Position numbers and translations under genes: made by a program. Positions 1-12,815 of a DNA stretch of 64,000 bases are shown here, piece after piece. Origin of the DNA: Sphingomonas aquatilis. GTDB taxonomy: Bacteria > Pseudomonadota > Alphaproteobacteria > Sphingomonadales > Sphingomonadaceae. The notes beneath the pieces are model-generated. The model saw only the letters and a list, made by a program, of their open reading frames with translations. It searched no databases and was not told the origin of the DNA. The stretch is from the NCBI RefSeq assembly GCF_014196115.1, contig NZ_JACIDB010000008.1:62001-126000 (forward strand), in the 5' to 3' direction. The first letter of the stretch is position 1. Every line of letters starts with the position of its first letter.

Positions 1-1979
<1,979 letters not shown>

Positions 1980-1987
1980 CCTCTTCT

Positions 1988-2090
1988 CCCCTCCCGCTCG
2001 CGGGAGGGGCCGGGGGAGGGCCTGTCCGCGCGGGATCATTCTGATGGTGGGAAGGACAGGCCTCCCCGAACCCTCCCGCTCCCGGGAGGG
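1988..2090. repeat. Compound palindrome (CCCCTCCCGC family) upstream of pccA
   Basis: The left hairpin is CCCCTCCCGC (1988-1997) with GCGGGAGGGG (2000-2009). A central stem joins GGGGAGGgCCTGTCC near 2013-2027 to GGACAGGCCTCCCC at 2054-2067. The right hairpin is CCCTCCCG (2071-2078) with CGGGAGGG (2083-2090). The element fills almost the whole gap between pccA and the 76-codon gene upstream, and its left hairpin overlaps the pccA Shine-Dalgarno. Confidence 0.8.
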
Positions 2091-2097
2091 GCGATGG

Positions 2098-2328
2098 TTA
2101 TGTCTTTCCGATTTGCTTCACGATGCGACGAGCAAACCAATGGCAGAAAGTCACCGTGACGACGGCATAAATGGCCGTCACCACGACATTCGCCGCCATC
2201 ATCATGGGAACCACGGCACGGCTTCCATCAGCCAAGGTGATTGCCACCATCAGCATTGGGGCGATCGTAAACCAATAGAGTGCCGAACCTACGGCAAACG
2301 CTATTGCCGGCCACCGAACGCGGTTCAC
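2098..2328 (-). CDS. Small membrane protein of unknown function (76 aa)
   Basis: No family was recognised. Two hydrophobic stretches, roughly residues 8-27 and 40-62, predict a two-pass inner-membrane protein with a basic tail ([10 protein letters not shown]). The start is GTG at 2328, which shares the GTGA overlap with the bioB stop codon, so translation is probably coupled to bioB. It sits inside the propionate/biotin unit between bioB and pccA. The frame is believable because of the start/stop overlap and the membrane pattern, but its role in propionate metabolism is unknown. Confidence 0.6.
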   Translation of the reverse strand: MNRVRWPAIAFAVGSALYWFTIAPMLMVAITLADGSRAVVPMMMAANVVVTAIYAVVTVTFCHWFARRIVKQIGKT

Positions 2329-3431
2329 TCCGCCGCCTCGAACATCACCGCGTCACCCCGGGCTTGACCCGGGGTCCCGCTTCTTTCCACGGAGCCGCAG
2401 GAGCGGGACCCCGGCTCAAGGCCGGGGTGACGGGCACTGGGCTCCGCCGCCATCGGCGTCACGCCCAGCTTCGCGAACAGCGCCGCATCCTTGTCGTCGC
2501 CGGCATTGCCCGCGGTGAGCAATTTGTCGCCGGTGAAGATCGAGTTCGCCCCCGCCATGAAACACAGCGCCTGCGCCGAATCCGACATGCTCTCGCGCCC
2601 CGCAGACAGGCGAACCATGCTGGCGGGCATGGTGATGCGCGCGACGGCGACGGTGCGGACGAACTCGATCTCGTCGATCTTGGCGAGCGGCGTGTCGGCG
2701 AGCATGTCGCCCAGCACGGTGCCCTTCACCGGCACCAATGCATTGACCGGCACGCTGCCGGGATGCTCGGGCAGGGTCGCCAGCGCATGGACGAAGCCGA
2801 CGCGATCTTCGCGCGTCTCGCCCATGCCGACGATGCCGCCGCAGCACACGTTGATCCCCGCGCTCCGCACCGCGTCGAGCGTGTCGAGCCGCTCCTGGAA
2901 GCTGCGCGTGGTGATGACGTCGCCGTAGCGTTCGGGCGAGGTGTCGATATTATGGTTGTAGTAATCGAGGCCCGCGTCAGCGAGCTGCTTGGCCTGATGC
3001 GGCTCCAGCATGCCCAAAGTCATGCACGTTTCCATGCCCATGCCGCGCACGCCCTCGACCATCGCAACGATCGCGCCCATGTCGCGGTCCTTGGGGTTGC
3101 GCCACGCCGCGCCCATGCAAAAGCGGGTCGATCCATTGTCCTTGGCCTGCGCCGCCGCCTGCAGAACGCTGCGCACGTCCATCAGCTTGGTCGCCTTGAC
3201 CCCGCTGTCGGCGCTGACCGACTGCGAGCAATAGCCGCAATCCTCCGGGCAGCCGCCGGTCTTGATCGACAGCAGCGTCGACAGCTGCACCTGCCCCGCC
3301 GCGTGATGCGCGCGGTGGACCGTCTGCGCCTGCCACATCAATTCGTCGAAGGGCAGCTCGAACAGCGCGGCGATTTCGTTCCGCGTCCAGTCGTTGCGAA
3401 CCGCGTTGCGCTCTGGCGAGGGCGCGCTCAC
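2325..3431 (-). CDS. bioB: Biotin synthase
   Basis: BioB is a radical SAM enzyme that inserts sulfur into dethiobiotin. The 4Fe-4S cluster motif CPEDCGYC lies near residues 60-67, and the downstream cysteines expected to hold the 2Fe-2S cluster are present ([18 protein letters not shown]). [11 protein letters not shown] is also typical. The start is GTG at 3431, in a GTGA overlap with the stop of the thioredoxin gene. At 368 aa it is longer than the roughly 346 aa of the E. coli enzyme. The excess, about residues 334-361, is encoded by an inserted palindromic repeat (2351-2432) read in frame. There are no other biotin genes beside it. Its place between methylmalonyl-CoA genes and pccA suggests local supply of biotin for the carboxylase. 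Confidence 0.96.
   Translation of the reverse strand: MSAPSPERNAVRNDWTRNEIAALFELPFDELMWQAQTVHRAHHAAGQVQLSTLLSIKTGGCPEDCGYCSQSVSADSGVKATKLMDVRSVLQAAAQAKDNGSTRFCMGAAWRNPKDRDMGAIVAMVEGVRGMGMETCMTLGMLEPHQAKQLADAGLDYYNHNIDTSPERYGDVITTRSFQERLDTLDAVRSAGINVCCGGIVGMGETREDRVGFVHALATLPEHPGSVPVNALVPVKGTVLGDMLADTPLAKIDEIEFVRTVAVARITMPASMVRLSAGRESMSDSAQALCFMAGANSIFTGDKLLTAGNAGDDKDAALFAKLGVTPMAAEPSARHPGLEPGSRSCGSVERSGTPGQARGDAVMFEAAE
2351..2432. repeat. CGTCACCCC-family compound palindrome inside the 3' end of bioB
   Basis: The outer arms are CGTCACCCCGG (2351-2361) and CCGGGGTGACG (2422-2432). Inside are two hairpins with ACCCCGG/CCGGGGT arms and a central stem pairing GTCCCGCT with AGCGGGAC. The same element occurs between genes at 24394-24474 and 52518-52607, with relatives at 13374 and 15800. 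This copy is translated as the C-terminal tail of BioB. Confidence 0.9.
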
Positions 3432-4000
3432 TTGGCCATCGCCTGCTTCAAGCGCGCTTCCAGCGCCGGGGCCTCGGACGGCTCAAATCCATAGGACGTA
3501 TAGACCTGCCGGCCTTTGCTGTCGAAAAGGTAGACCCGCGGGATGCCGACCTTTCCGTCGGGGATATCCTTGAGGTCGGCGGCGACGATCTGTTGATAGG
3601 CTTTGACGTCAGCAACGACATAGTCGCTATCGGATAGGCCACCGCGCGCGAGGAAGCGGGCGATGGAATCGGCAGGCTGCGACGGATCAGGATTCCCATC
3701 CCTGCGATTGACGTAGACGAAGTTGTACCGCCCCGCCAAATCCTTGCGCATCTTGTTGAGATAAGGCGCCTCGACCATGCAGGGCGGACACCAGCTCGCC
3801 CAGATCGAGATGAGCGTCGGCTTTCCCGACACGATGCGGGATCCGAGCGTGATCGGCTTTCCGTCGCGCGTCTTCAACGGCACGCCGGCTAGGCTCGTGA
3901 TCGAGCGTCCGTTCGTCGCGGCGCGCTCCTGCGCGGCGGCTGGGGAAGCGATCGCAAGGGACAGGCCAAGCGACCACGCTAATGTTGTTCCAAACCGCAT
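3428..4000 (-). CDS. Secreted TlpA-like thioredoxin/thiol-disulfide oxidoreductase
   Basis: The product is a 190-aa periplasmic thioredoxin-fold protein. An N-terminal signal sequence ([20 protein letters not shown], ending AAAQ) precedes a TlpA/AhpC-TSA domain with the redox motif WCPPC in [17 protein letters not shown] 4000 is chosen because AGGAG sits 7 nt upstream and the signal peptide follows directly; longer upstream frames lack this. Its stop overlaps the bioB GTG. Family members reduce or isomerise disulfides, or serve cytochrome c maturation. The partner here cannot be told from context. Confidence 0.88.
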   Translation of the reverse strand: MRFGTTLAWSLGLSLAIASPAAAQERAATNGRSITSLAGVPLKTRDGKPITLGSRIVSGKPTLISIWASWCPPCMVEAPYLNKMRKDLAGRYNFVYVNRRDGNPDPSQPADSIARFLARGGLSDSDYVVADVKAYQQIVAADLKDIPDGKVGIPRVYLFDSKGRQVYTSYGFEPSEAPALEARLKQAMAK

Positions 4001-4235
4001 ATTCACTCCTACGCCGCCTGCAGCGAAATTTCTTGAACCGAACCGATCGCGCGTATTGCCCGCCGCCCGGATCGATGCCGTGGCGGCGTAAACGCTCGTC
4101 GTCCGCGCTGCCATTGCACATTATTCAACTGTGCCGCCCGCTCGCCTGTCAACCGCGTGGGCCATTAGCTGCGTATCGTCCGTCGCATCGATCCGCCCGC
4201 ATAGTCCCCGCGCGCGGCGGTAAGGGTCAAACGGA

Positions 4236-6426
<2,191 letters not shown>

Positions 6427-6440
<14 letters not shown>

Positions 6441-6846
6441 GCGGCGTCTCCATCAGTTCGACGAGCACGCCGCCCATGTTCTTGGGATGTACGAAGACGA
6501 TCGGTGTGCCGTGCGCACCGATGCGCGGTTCACCGAGCACGGTTGCGCCCTTGGCCTTCAGGTCCGCGACGGCGGCGTGGATGTCGGGCACTTCGAAACA
6601 GACGTGATGCTGCCCGCCCGCCGGGTTCTTCTTCAGGAAGCCCGCGATGGGGGAGCTATCGTCATACGGCTCGATTAGCTCAATCTGCGTGTTGGGCGTG
6701 TCGATGAAGCACACTTTGACGCCCTGTGCCGGCAGGTCGAACGGCTCGCCGATCACGGTGGCGCCGAGCAGGCTGCGATAGGTCTCGATCGATTGCGCGA
6801 TCGATGGCGTCGCGATGCCGACGTGGTTGAGGCGGCCGAGGGTCAT
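6427..6846 (-). CDS. mce: Methylmalonyl-CoA epimerase
   Basis: A 139-aa glyoxalase-fold (VOC) enzyme that interconverts the two epimers of methylmalonyl-CoA and so links the carboxylase to the mutase. It begins [14 protein letters not shown] and shows the metal-ligand pattern of the family: His in LNHVGIA, His in [10 protein letters not shown] and a late Glu in [14 protein letters not shown] 6846 makes an ATGA overlap with the upstream small gene. A longer reading to 6915 would add residues encoded inside that gene and is unlikely. Confidence 0.94.
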
Positions 6847-7133
6847 GATTTCTTTCCGATCGGTGTCTCCGCTTCCTTCTTGATGAGGCTCATCACCATT
6901 CCGATCGCCCAACACAGAAGAAATACGGCAACGGAAGTATGGTAGATTTTTGCCTCCGAGGAAGAGACGTAGATGGCGGTGGAATGGAACTTCACGGGAA
7001 TATCATGACCCGGTGTCGGAACGGTCGTTGCGCCTTCATGGTGCGCAACGCCTTCGATCCACATGCCAAGTGCACCAGCGGCGAGGGCTACCGCCACACA
7101 AGCCCGAAGAGCCCAATTGAACGATTTCGACAT
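6843..7133 (-). CDS. Small membrane protein of unknown function (96 aa)
   Basis: No family was recognised. The N-terminus has one hydrophobic segment (about residues 8-27) and the C-terminus a second (about 66-85). Between them is a polar stretch (HHEGATTVPTPGHD), likely periplasmic. ATG 7133 has GAGGGAG 8 nt upstream. The gene lies between pccB and the epimerase gene and shares an ATGA overlap with the latter, so it is probably co-transcribed and translated with the propionate genes. Confidence 0.65.
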   Translation of the reverse strand: MSKSFNWALRACVAVALAAGALGMWIEGVAHHEGATTVPTPGHDIPVKFHSTAIYVSSSEAKIYHTSVAVFLLCWAIGMVMSLIKKEAETPIGKKS

Positions 7134-7145
7134 AGCACCGCTCCC

Positions 7146-8672
7146 TCAAAGCGGAATATTGTCATGCTTCTTCCACGGATTCTCGAGGCTCTTGCCGCGT
7201 AGCTTCCGCAAGCCCAGCGCGATCCGTCGCCGCGTCGAGTGCGGCTGGATCACCTCGTCGATGAAGCCCTTGCTCGCCGCGACGAAGGGGTTCGCGAAGC
7301 GCGCCTCATATTCCGCCGTACGCTCGGCGATCTCCTCGGGCGTCTTTCCGCGGAAGATGATCTCCACCGCCCCCTTGGCACCCATCACCGCGATCTCGGC
7401 GGTCGGCCAGGCGTAGTTCAAGTCGCCGCGCAGATGCTTCGACGCCATCACGTCATAGGCGCCGCCATAGGCCTTGCGCGTGATGACGGTGATCTTCGGC
7501 ACGGTCGCCTCGGCATAAGCGAACAGCAGCTTGGCGCCATGCTTGATGATGCCGTTATGCTCCTGCGCCGTGCCGGGCAGGAAGCCGGGGACGTCAACGA
7601 ACGTCAGAATCGGAATCTCGAACGCGTCGCAGAAGCGCACGAACCGCGCCGCCTTCTTCGAGCTGTTGATGTCGAGCACGCCCGCCAGCACCATCGGCTG
7701 GTTGGCGACGATGCCGACGGTCTTGCCCTCGATCCGGCCGAAGCCGGTGATGATGTTGGCCGCATGCGCCGGCTGCGTTTCGAAGAAGTCGCCTTCGTCG
7801 ACCACCTTCCGGATCAGCTCATGCATGTCATAGGGCTGGTTGGCGCTGGCGGGCACGAGCGTGTCGAGGCTCGGCTCCAGCCGGTCCCAGGCGTCGGCGG
7901 TCGGGCGTTCCGGCACCGCCTCGCGGTTCGACAGCGGCAGGAAGTCGATGAAGTCGCGCGCCGCCAGCAGCGCCTCGATATCGTTCTCGAACGCATTGTC
8001 GGCGACGGAAGTCTTGGTGGTGTGCGTCACGGCACCGCCCAGCGCCTCCTGCGTCACGACCTCGTTGGTCACCGTCTTCACCACGTCGGGGCCGGTGACG
8101 AACATGTACGAGGAATCCTTCACCATGAAGATGAAGTCGGTCATCGCCGGCGAATAGACCGCGCCACCCGCGCACGGCCCCATGATGAGGCTGAGCTGCG
8201 GCACGACGCCGGATGCGAGCACGTTGCGCTGGAACACCTCGGCATAACCGCCAAGGCTCGCGACGCCCTCCTGGATGCGCGCGCCGCCCGAATCGTTGAG
8301 GCCGATGACGGGCGCGCCGACCTTCATCGCGGTGTCCATCACCTTGCAGATCTTCTGCGCGTGGCGTTCGGACAGCGATCCGCCGAAGACGGTGAAATCC
8401 TGGCTGAACACATAGACCAGCCGGCCGTTGATCGTGCCCGATCCGGTGACGACGCCGTCGCCGGGGATCACCTGCTCCGCCATGCCGAAATCGACGCAAT
8501 TGTGCTCGACGTACATGTCGATCTCTTCGAATGAGCCTTCGTCGAGCAGGATGTCGAGCCGTTCGCGCGCGGTCAGCTTGCCCTTGGCATGCTGCGCGGC
8601 GACGCGCTTTTCGCCGCCTCCGGCCCTGGCGGCGGCGCGACGGCGTTCGAGTTCGTTCAGCGTGGAAGACAT
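7146..8672 (-). CDS. pccB: Propionyl-CoA carboxylase beta subunit (carboxyltransferase)
   Basis: This is the 508-aa carboxyltransferase subunit. It transfers carboxyl from biotin to propionyl-CoA, giving methylmalonyl-CoA. Oxyanion-hole and acyl-CoA motifs of the family are present ([20 protein letters not shown], and [10 protein letters not shown]). ATG 8672 is preferred over the in-frame TTG two codons upstream because AGGAG lies about 9 nt before it. It is the promoter-proximal gene of the minus-strand propionate unit. The TTTGCAAA cluster upstream, shared with a divergent ScfR-type regulator, points to control by short-chain acyl-CoA. Confidence 0.96.
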   Translation of the reverse strand: MSSTLNELERRRAAARAGGGEKRVAAQHAKGKLTARERLDILLDEGSFEEIDMYVEHNCVDFGMAEQVIPGDGVVTGSGTINGRLVYVFSQDFTVFGGSLSERHAQKICKVMDTAMKVGAPVIGLNDSGGARIQEGVASLGGYAEVFQRNVLASGVVPQLSLIMGPCAGGAVYSPAMTDFIFMVKDSSYMFVTGPDVVKTVTNEVVTQEALGGAVTHTTKTSVADNAFENDIEALLAARDFIDFLPLSNREAVPERPTADAWDRLEPSLDTLVPASANQPYDMHELIRKVVDEGDFFETQPAHAANIITGFGRIEGKTVGIVANQPMVLAGVLDINSSKKAARFVRFCDAFEIPILTFVDVPGFLPGTAQEHNGIIKHGAKLLFAYAEATVPKITVITRKAYGGAYDVMASKHLRGDLNYAWPTAEIAVMGAKGAVEIIFRGKTPEEIAERTAEYEARFANPFVAASKGFIDEVIQPHSTRRRIALGLRKLRGKSLENPWKKHDNIPL

Positions 8673-8728
8673 GGGCAAACTCCTGCGCGGCTGTTTCTGC
8701 CGGTCTAGGCGCTGCTTTCAACTGTGGG

Positions 8729-8759
8729 TTTGCAAAATTGCAATTTGCATCTTTGCAAA
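8729..8759. promoter_or_regulatory. Probable PccR/ScfR operator: four TTTGCAAA-like half-sites
   Basis: TTTGCAAA (8729-8736), TTGCAA (8738-8743), TTTGCAT (8744-8750) and TTTGCAAA (8752-8759) have TGCA centres about 8, 7 and 8 bp apart. They stand in the divergent gap between pccB and the regulator gene. PccR-type regulators are described as binding paired TTTGCAA-like repeats; assignment here is by motif and position. Confidence 0.8.
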
Positions 8760-8772
8760 CTAGGCCCATGCG

Positions 8773-10173
8773 ATGACCGCCGAGCCGCCCCGCCCCCGTC
8801 TGTTCGCCGGCGATCGGGTGCGCACGCTGCGCGCGCGGTTAGCGCTCAGCCAGACGGCGCTCAGCCAGCGCCTCGGCATTTCGACCAGTTACCTGTCGCA
8901 GATCGAAAGCGGTGACCGGCCGATCACCGGCGGCGTCCTGGCGGCGCTGGCGCGCGCCTTTCCGCTCGACTGGGTCGACGTCGCGCCGGAGGAGGAATCG
9001 GCGGCGCTGGTCGCCGCGCTGGCGGCCGGGACCGACCCGTCCGTACCCGCCGCACAGCTCGACGAGGATGCGGTGCGCCGCGGCGTGCGCCAGCAGCCCT
9101 TGCTCGCACGACGGATGGCGGCGCTGCATGCCGCGCTCCAGCGCACGCAGGAGCAGCTGCGCGTGCTCGATGACCGCGTCGATGCCGGCGGCAACCAGCC
9201 CGTGCCGCTGCCGTGGGAAGAGGTGCGCGACTGGTTCCAGGGCAGCGGCAATTACATCGACGCGCTCGATCGCTTCGCCGAAAGCCTCGCCGCCGATCTG
9301 TCCGGCGCGCGCGCCTATGCCGAACGGTTGGAGCGCGCCCACGGCATCCGGCTGATCGACGATGGCGACGCCCTGCGCAGCTACGATCCCGCCGCCGCGA
9401 CGCTGCGCATCGATGCCGCGCAACCGATCGAAACGCGCGCCTTTCAGATGGCGCACCAGCTGATCCGGCTCGAGGCGGCGGATCTGATCGAGCGGATCGT
9501 CGCCGACGCCCCGCTGCAGTCGGAGGCGGCGCGCGAGCTGCTGCGCGTCGGCCTCGCCAATTACGGCGCGGGCGCGCTGATGATGCCCTATGCCGCCTTC
9601 CGCAGCGCCGCGCGGCAGCAGCGCCACGACGTCGACGCACTGCGCCAGCGCTTCGGGGTCAGCTTCGAACAGGTGTGCCACCGCCTCTCGACGCTGCGCC
9701 GCCCCGGCGCACCCGGCATCCCCTTCTTCTTCTGCCGGATCGACATGGCGGGCAACATCACCAAGCGGCATTCGGCGACGCGGCTGCAATTCGCGCAATA
9801 CGGCGGCGCCTGCCCCCTGTGGGTCGCGCACGAGGCGGTGGCGATCAGCGACCGTATCCTCGTCCAGGTCGCCGAGATGCCCGACGGCGTGCGCTACGTT
9901 TCGATGGCCAAGGGGCTGGTCAAGGCCACCGCAAGCTACCGCCGCTCCCCCCGCCGCTATGCCGTGGTGCTCGGCTGCGAGGTCGAGCATGCCGCCGCCT
10001 TCGTCTATGCTGACGGGCTCGACGTCGCCGGTGCGGACAGCGCGACGCGGATCGGCCCCTCCTGCCGCATCTGCCCCCGCCGCGACTGCGACCAGCGCGC
10101 CTTCCCGCCGGTGGGCCGCGACCTGCTGATCGACCCCGACCGCCGCGGGATCGTGCCCTATCGTTTCGACTGA
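8773..10173 (+). CDS. pccR: XRE/ScfR-family short-chain acyl-CoA regulator (PccR-like)
   Basis: A 466-aa regulator. Residues about 10-65 form a Cro/CI-type helix-turn-helix (RLALSQTALSQRLGISTSYL). The middle region resembles the ImmA/IrrE peptidase fold, but the HExxH metal motif is degenerate (HQLIRLEA). The C-terminal half fits DUF2083 of the short-chain fatty acyl-CoA regulators and includes a cysteine cluster (CRICPRRDC). In Rhodobacter, PccR of this family controls propionyl-CoA carboxylase. Here the gene is divergent from pccB across a TTTGCAAA cluster, which strongly suggests the same job. Methylcitrate-cycle regulation is the alternative, but no prp genes are in view. Confidence 0.85.
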   Translation: MTAEPPRPRLFAGDRVRTLRARLALSQTALSQRLGISTSYLSQIESGDRPITGGVLAALARAFPLDWVDVAPEEESAALVAALAAGTDPSVPAAQLDEDAVRRGVRQQPLLARRMAALHAALQRTQEQLRVLDDRVDAGGNQPVPLPWEEVRDWFQGSGNYIDALDRFAESLAADLSGARAYAERLERAHGIRLIDDGDALRSYDPAAATLRIDAAQPIETRAFQMAHQLIRLEAADLIERIVADAPLQSEAARELLRVGLANYGAGALMMPYAAFRSAARQQRHDVDALRQRFGVSFEQVCHRLSTLRRPGAPGIPFFFCRIDMAGNITKRHSATRLQFAQYGGACPLWVAHEAVAISDRILVQVAEMPDGVRYVSMAKGLVKATASYRRSPRRYAVVLGCEVEHAAAFVYADGLDVAGADSATRIGPSCRICPRRDCDQRAFPPVGRDLLIDPDRRGIVPYRFD

Positions 10174-10176
10174 GTG

Positions 10177-10302
10177 CGCGCAGCGGCGCGGAGGACGCAA
10201 AGACGCCTAACGCGCGGCAGCGCCCTTCTCCGCTGGGGCTCATTGTAAGGAGTGACCGACGCCGCCGGCGCACCCTCTCTGCGCCCTCCGCGCCTCTGCG
10301 CG
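10177..10302. repeat. Long imperfect inverted repeat between pccR and the DUF72 gene
   Basis: The left arm at 10177-10203 (starting CGCGCAGCGGCGCGGAGG) is complementary, with mismatches, to the right arm at 10278-10302 (ending CCTCCGCGCCTCTGCGCG). About 75 bp separate the arms. No terminator T-run follows. It is a dispersed-repeat-like element of a different family from the CGTCACCCC repeats. Confidence 0.6.
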
Positions 10303-10362
10303 AAAAATCTGCCTCGCCGCGAGGCATGTCCCCCGGTCGCCCGCGCCGTTATGCTCCCGCCC

Positions 10363-11154
10363 ATGACGATACGAATCGGGATCGGCGGCTGGACCTATGA
10401 GCCGTGGCGCGGGACCTTCTATCCCGAAAAATGGCCCCAGAAGCGCGAGCTGGAATATGCCGCGTCGCAAATGACCGCGATCGAGATCAACGGCACCTAT
10501 TATTCCAGCTTCAAGCCCGCCAGCTTCGCAAACTGGGCCGCCGCGGTGCCTGACGGCTTCGTCTTCACGCTGAAGGCGTCGCGCTACTGCACCAACCGCA
10601 AGGTGCTGGCTGACGCCGGCGACTCGATCGAACGCTTCGTCGGACAGGGCATCACCGAGCTGGGCGACAAGCTCGGCCCGATCCTGTGGCAGTTCATGGC
10701 GACGAAGAAGTTCGACGCCGACGACATGGCCGCCTTCCTCAAGCTCTTGCCGGCCAAGCACGACGGCATCCCCCTCCGCCATGCCATCCAGGTCCGCCAC
10801 GACAGCTTCGCCGACCCCGCCTTCATCGCCATGGCGCGCGGGGCGAACGTCGCGATCGTCTACGCCGATTCGGCCGACTATCCCGCCATCGCCGACGTCA
10901 CCGCCGACTTCGTCTACGCCCGTCTGGAAAATGCGGTGGAGGCGGAGCCGGCAGGCTACAGCGATGCTGCGCTCGACCGCTGGGCGAAAGCGGCTCGCGA
11001 CTGGCAGGCTGGCGGCCGCCCCGAGGGCCTGCCCTACGTCACCCCCGACACGCCCGCGAAGGCCCAGCGCGACACGTTCGTCTTCTTCATCAACGGCGCG
11101 AAGGTGCGCGCACCGCATGGCGCGAAGGCACTGATCGAGCGGGTGCGGGGGTAG
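10363..11154 (+). CDS. DUF72 (YecE-like) family protein
   Basis: A 263-aa TIM-barrel-like protein of unknown function, recognised by its start (IRIGIGGWTYEPWRGTFYPE), the AIEINGTYYSSF segment and FVFTLKASRYCTN. ATG 10363 is chosen because the conserved domain begins there. Extending to 10252 would translate the upstream inverted repeat. DUF72 proteins are widespread but have no settled biochemical role. Confidence 0.88.
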   Translation: MTIRIGIGGWTYEPWRGTFYPEKWPQKRELEYAASQMTAIEINGTYYSSFKPASFANWAAAVPDGFVFTLKASRYCTNRKVLADAGDSIERFVGQGITELGDKLGPILWQFMATKKFDADDMAAFLKLLPAKHDGIPLRHAIQVRHDSFADPAFIAMARGANVAIVYADSADYPAIADVTADFVYARLENAVEAEPAGYSDAALDRWAKAARDWQAGGRPEGLPYVTPDTPAKAQRDTFVFFINGAKVRAPHGAKALIERVRG

Positions 11155-11212
11155 GCAGATCGGCGGCTTACGCCAATTGCGGACGTACCTTTGAGGTTGC
11201 ATCTTGAGGATC

Positions 11213-11584
11213 ATGCTTGGCTGGTTGCGCAAAAAGCTCGTGAACACCTCGCAGCTGACGCGCTGGAATGTCAGCTTTTCGGATGGCGACATCGTGACCA
11301 GCGATGGTCAGGGCGCTGAACGAAAGCTGCCCCTTCGCGACCTACGTCGGGTTGTAGTCGCGACAGACGATAGCGGCCCTTGGGGCGCAGACGTCGTGTT
11401 TCTGTTGTTCTCAAATGCCCCAGACCCTGCCGCCGTCTTTCCACTCGAAGCGACCGGGCGAGAGGGCTTCGTGGAATGGCTGAGTGCCCAACCGGGCTTT
11501 CAAGACCGCGAATTAGCCAAAGCGATGGGTTCGACGCGGGTCGCGAGGTTCGAAGTCTTGGCTATCAGGCCGAAGGTCAGCTAG
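11213..11584 (+). CDS. Hypothetical protein (123 aa)
   Basis: Not recognised. It is a soluble, mixed alpha/beta sequence with LTRWNVSFSDGDIVTSDGQG at the N-terminus and a late FVEWLSAQPGF segment. ATG 11213 has GAGG 4 nt upstream; a TTG at 11204 with GAGG 8 nt before it is an equally possible start. The local sequence looks less GC-rich than its neighbours. It stands alone between DUF72 and the convergent YceD gene. Confidence 0.55.
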   Translation: MLGWLRKKLVNTSQLTRWNVSFSDGDIVTSDGQGAERKLPLRDLRRVVVATDDSGPWGADVVFLLFSNAPDPAAVFPLEATGREGFVEWLSAQPGFQDRELAKAMGSTRVARFEVLAIRPKVS

Positions 11585-11654
11585 CCCCCAGTAACGGACG
11601 AGCCAACCTCAGTTCGATTGCCGCCCTTTCGGATTGAACGGCGGCGACCATTCG

Positions 11655-12173
11655 TCACCCCCCCGCCAGCTTCGCCTTCAAGTCCTTCAGCGCCCCGAAC
11701 GGCCCGGCCTCTTCCTCACTGATGACGCCGGCGGCCTTCAGCGCGTCGGCGGCGTCGGGGCTGCGGGGGAAGGGGTCAAGCGACAGCGCAAGGGTTTCGG
11801 CGGCGACTTCGCCGAGGTCGATTCCGCCGCCCTCGATCTCCACCGTGTCGAGCGCGCCGGCGTCGAGTTCCACCTCGTCCTGGCCGTCGAGCCGTTCGAC
11901 GAACAGCAGCGCGACCGGTTCGTCGATCGTTGCAGGCAGCGGCACGCCCGTGACCGAACACGCCTGTGTCACCGCGCCCGTCACCCGGCCGCGCACGGCG
12001 ATGCCGGCGGCTTCGCGGCGCAGCGTCAGCTCCGCGTCCAACCGCTCGACCGCGATCAGATCGAAGCGCCGTGCCAAGGCGGCGCGTTCGTCGGCGTCAG
12101 CGACGATGTGGACGGCACGATCGCCCGCGCCGATCGCGTCGAGGCGTTCGGGGCGGCTGAATTCGGGGGTCAT
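11655..12173 (-). CDS. DUF177/YceD family protein
   Basis: A 172-aa protein of the DUF177 family. The cysteine-containing core RVTGAVTQACSVTGVPLPA and the acidic FVERLDGQDEVELD region are typical. Homologues are linked to 23S rRNA or ribosome assembly and often precede rpmF, but rpmF is not here. ATG 12173 overlaps the stop of the upstream cytochrome bc1 chaperone gene (ATGA), so the two are probably one transcript. Confidence 0.88.
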   Translation of the reverse strand: MTPEFSRPERLDAIGAGDRAVHIVADADERAALARRFDLIAVERLDAELTLRREAAGIAVRGRVTGAVTQACSVTGVPLPATIDEPVALLFVERLDGQDEVELDAGALDTVEIEGGGIDLGEVAAETLALSLDPFPRSPDAADALKAAGVISEEEAGPFGALKDLKAKLAGG

Positions 12174-12676
12174 GGCAAATCTCCGGCGGTCAGGCGGTCG
12201 AGCGGCGTCGCGTCGAGCGCGGTGCGGAAGGCGGTAAGGTGCTGTGCCACATGCGCCACGGCCCCCGGCGCAGGGGCCTCGCCGCGGTACAGGTTGCGGA
12301 CCAGCGCCGGCGTCAGGTCGCCCGCCGCCAGCCCGTCGCGATACGCGCCGAGCCGCCCGCCGAGCATGCTCATCATCTTGCCGACATGCTTGCCGACGAC
12401 CAGGTCGCCCATGCCCATCTGCCGGAGCTGCCCGTCCATGTCGTCGACGAAGCGTTCGGTGAGGTGCGCCGACAGCGTCGCGGCGGCGGGCTCCGCCTCC
12501 AGCCGCAGCAGCACCATCGTCAGTACCGCGGCGATCATGTCGAACCGGCCATCGACAGTGTCGGGCACGGCGCCGGCCAGATACCAATGCTCCGCCCGCC
12601 CGCGCGTCACCACCGCATTGTACAGCGGCAGCGCCTGGTCCTGTCGCTCGCCGAACAATCGTCCCCACCAACCCAC
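12170..12676 (-). CDS. Ubiquinol-cytochrome c chaperone (CBP3 domain)
   Basis: A 168-aa protein beginning VGWWGRLFGERQDQALPLYNAVV, the characteristic start of the CBP3/ubiquinol-cytochrome c chaperone family that helps assemble the bc1 complex. The middle has FDMIAAVLTMVLLRL and a helix-rich FVDDMDGQLRQMGMGD motif. The start is GTG 12676, with GGGAGGA upstream. A longer frame reaching 12910 runs into the divergent bamE region and is rejected. Its stop overlaps the DUF177 start. Confidence 0.87.
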   Translation of the reverse strand: MGWWGRLFGERQDQALPLYNAVVTRGRAEHWYLAGAVPDTVDGRFDMIAAVLTMVLLRLEAEPAAATLSAHLTERFVDDMDGQLRQMGMGDLVVGKHVGKMMSMLGGRLGAYRDGLAAGDLTPALVRNLYRGEAPAPGAVAHVAQHLTAFRTALDATPLDRLTAGDLP

Positions 12677-12815
12677 TGTGCGCCCGTCCTCCCTGCCACG
12701 CCCCGCGGCACTGCCGCTTGAAGCCTTGTCGTTCCTCGCATATCGAGGCGATCGGCGGGCGATGCAATCGATCCTGCGCGCGCCATGGGCGGGAAAGCCG
12801 CCGCTGGAGATTGTG

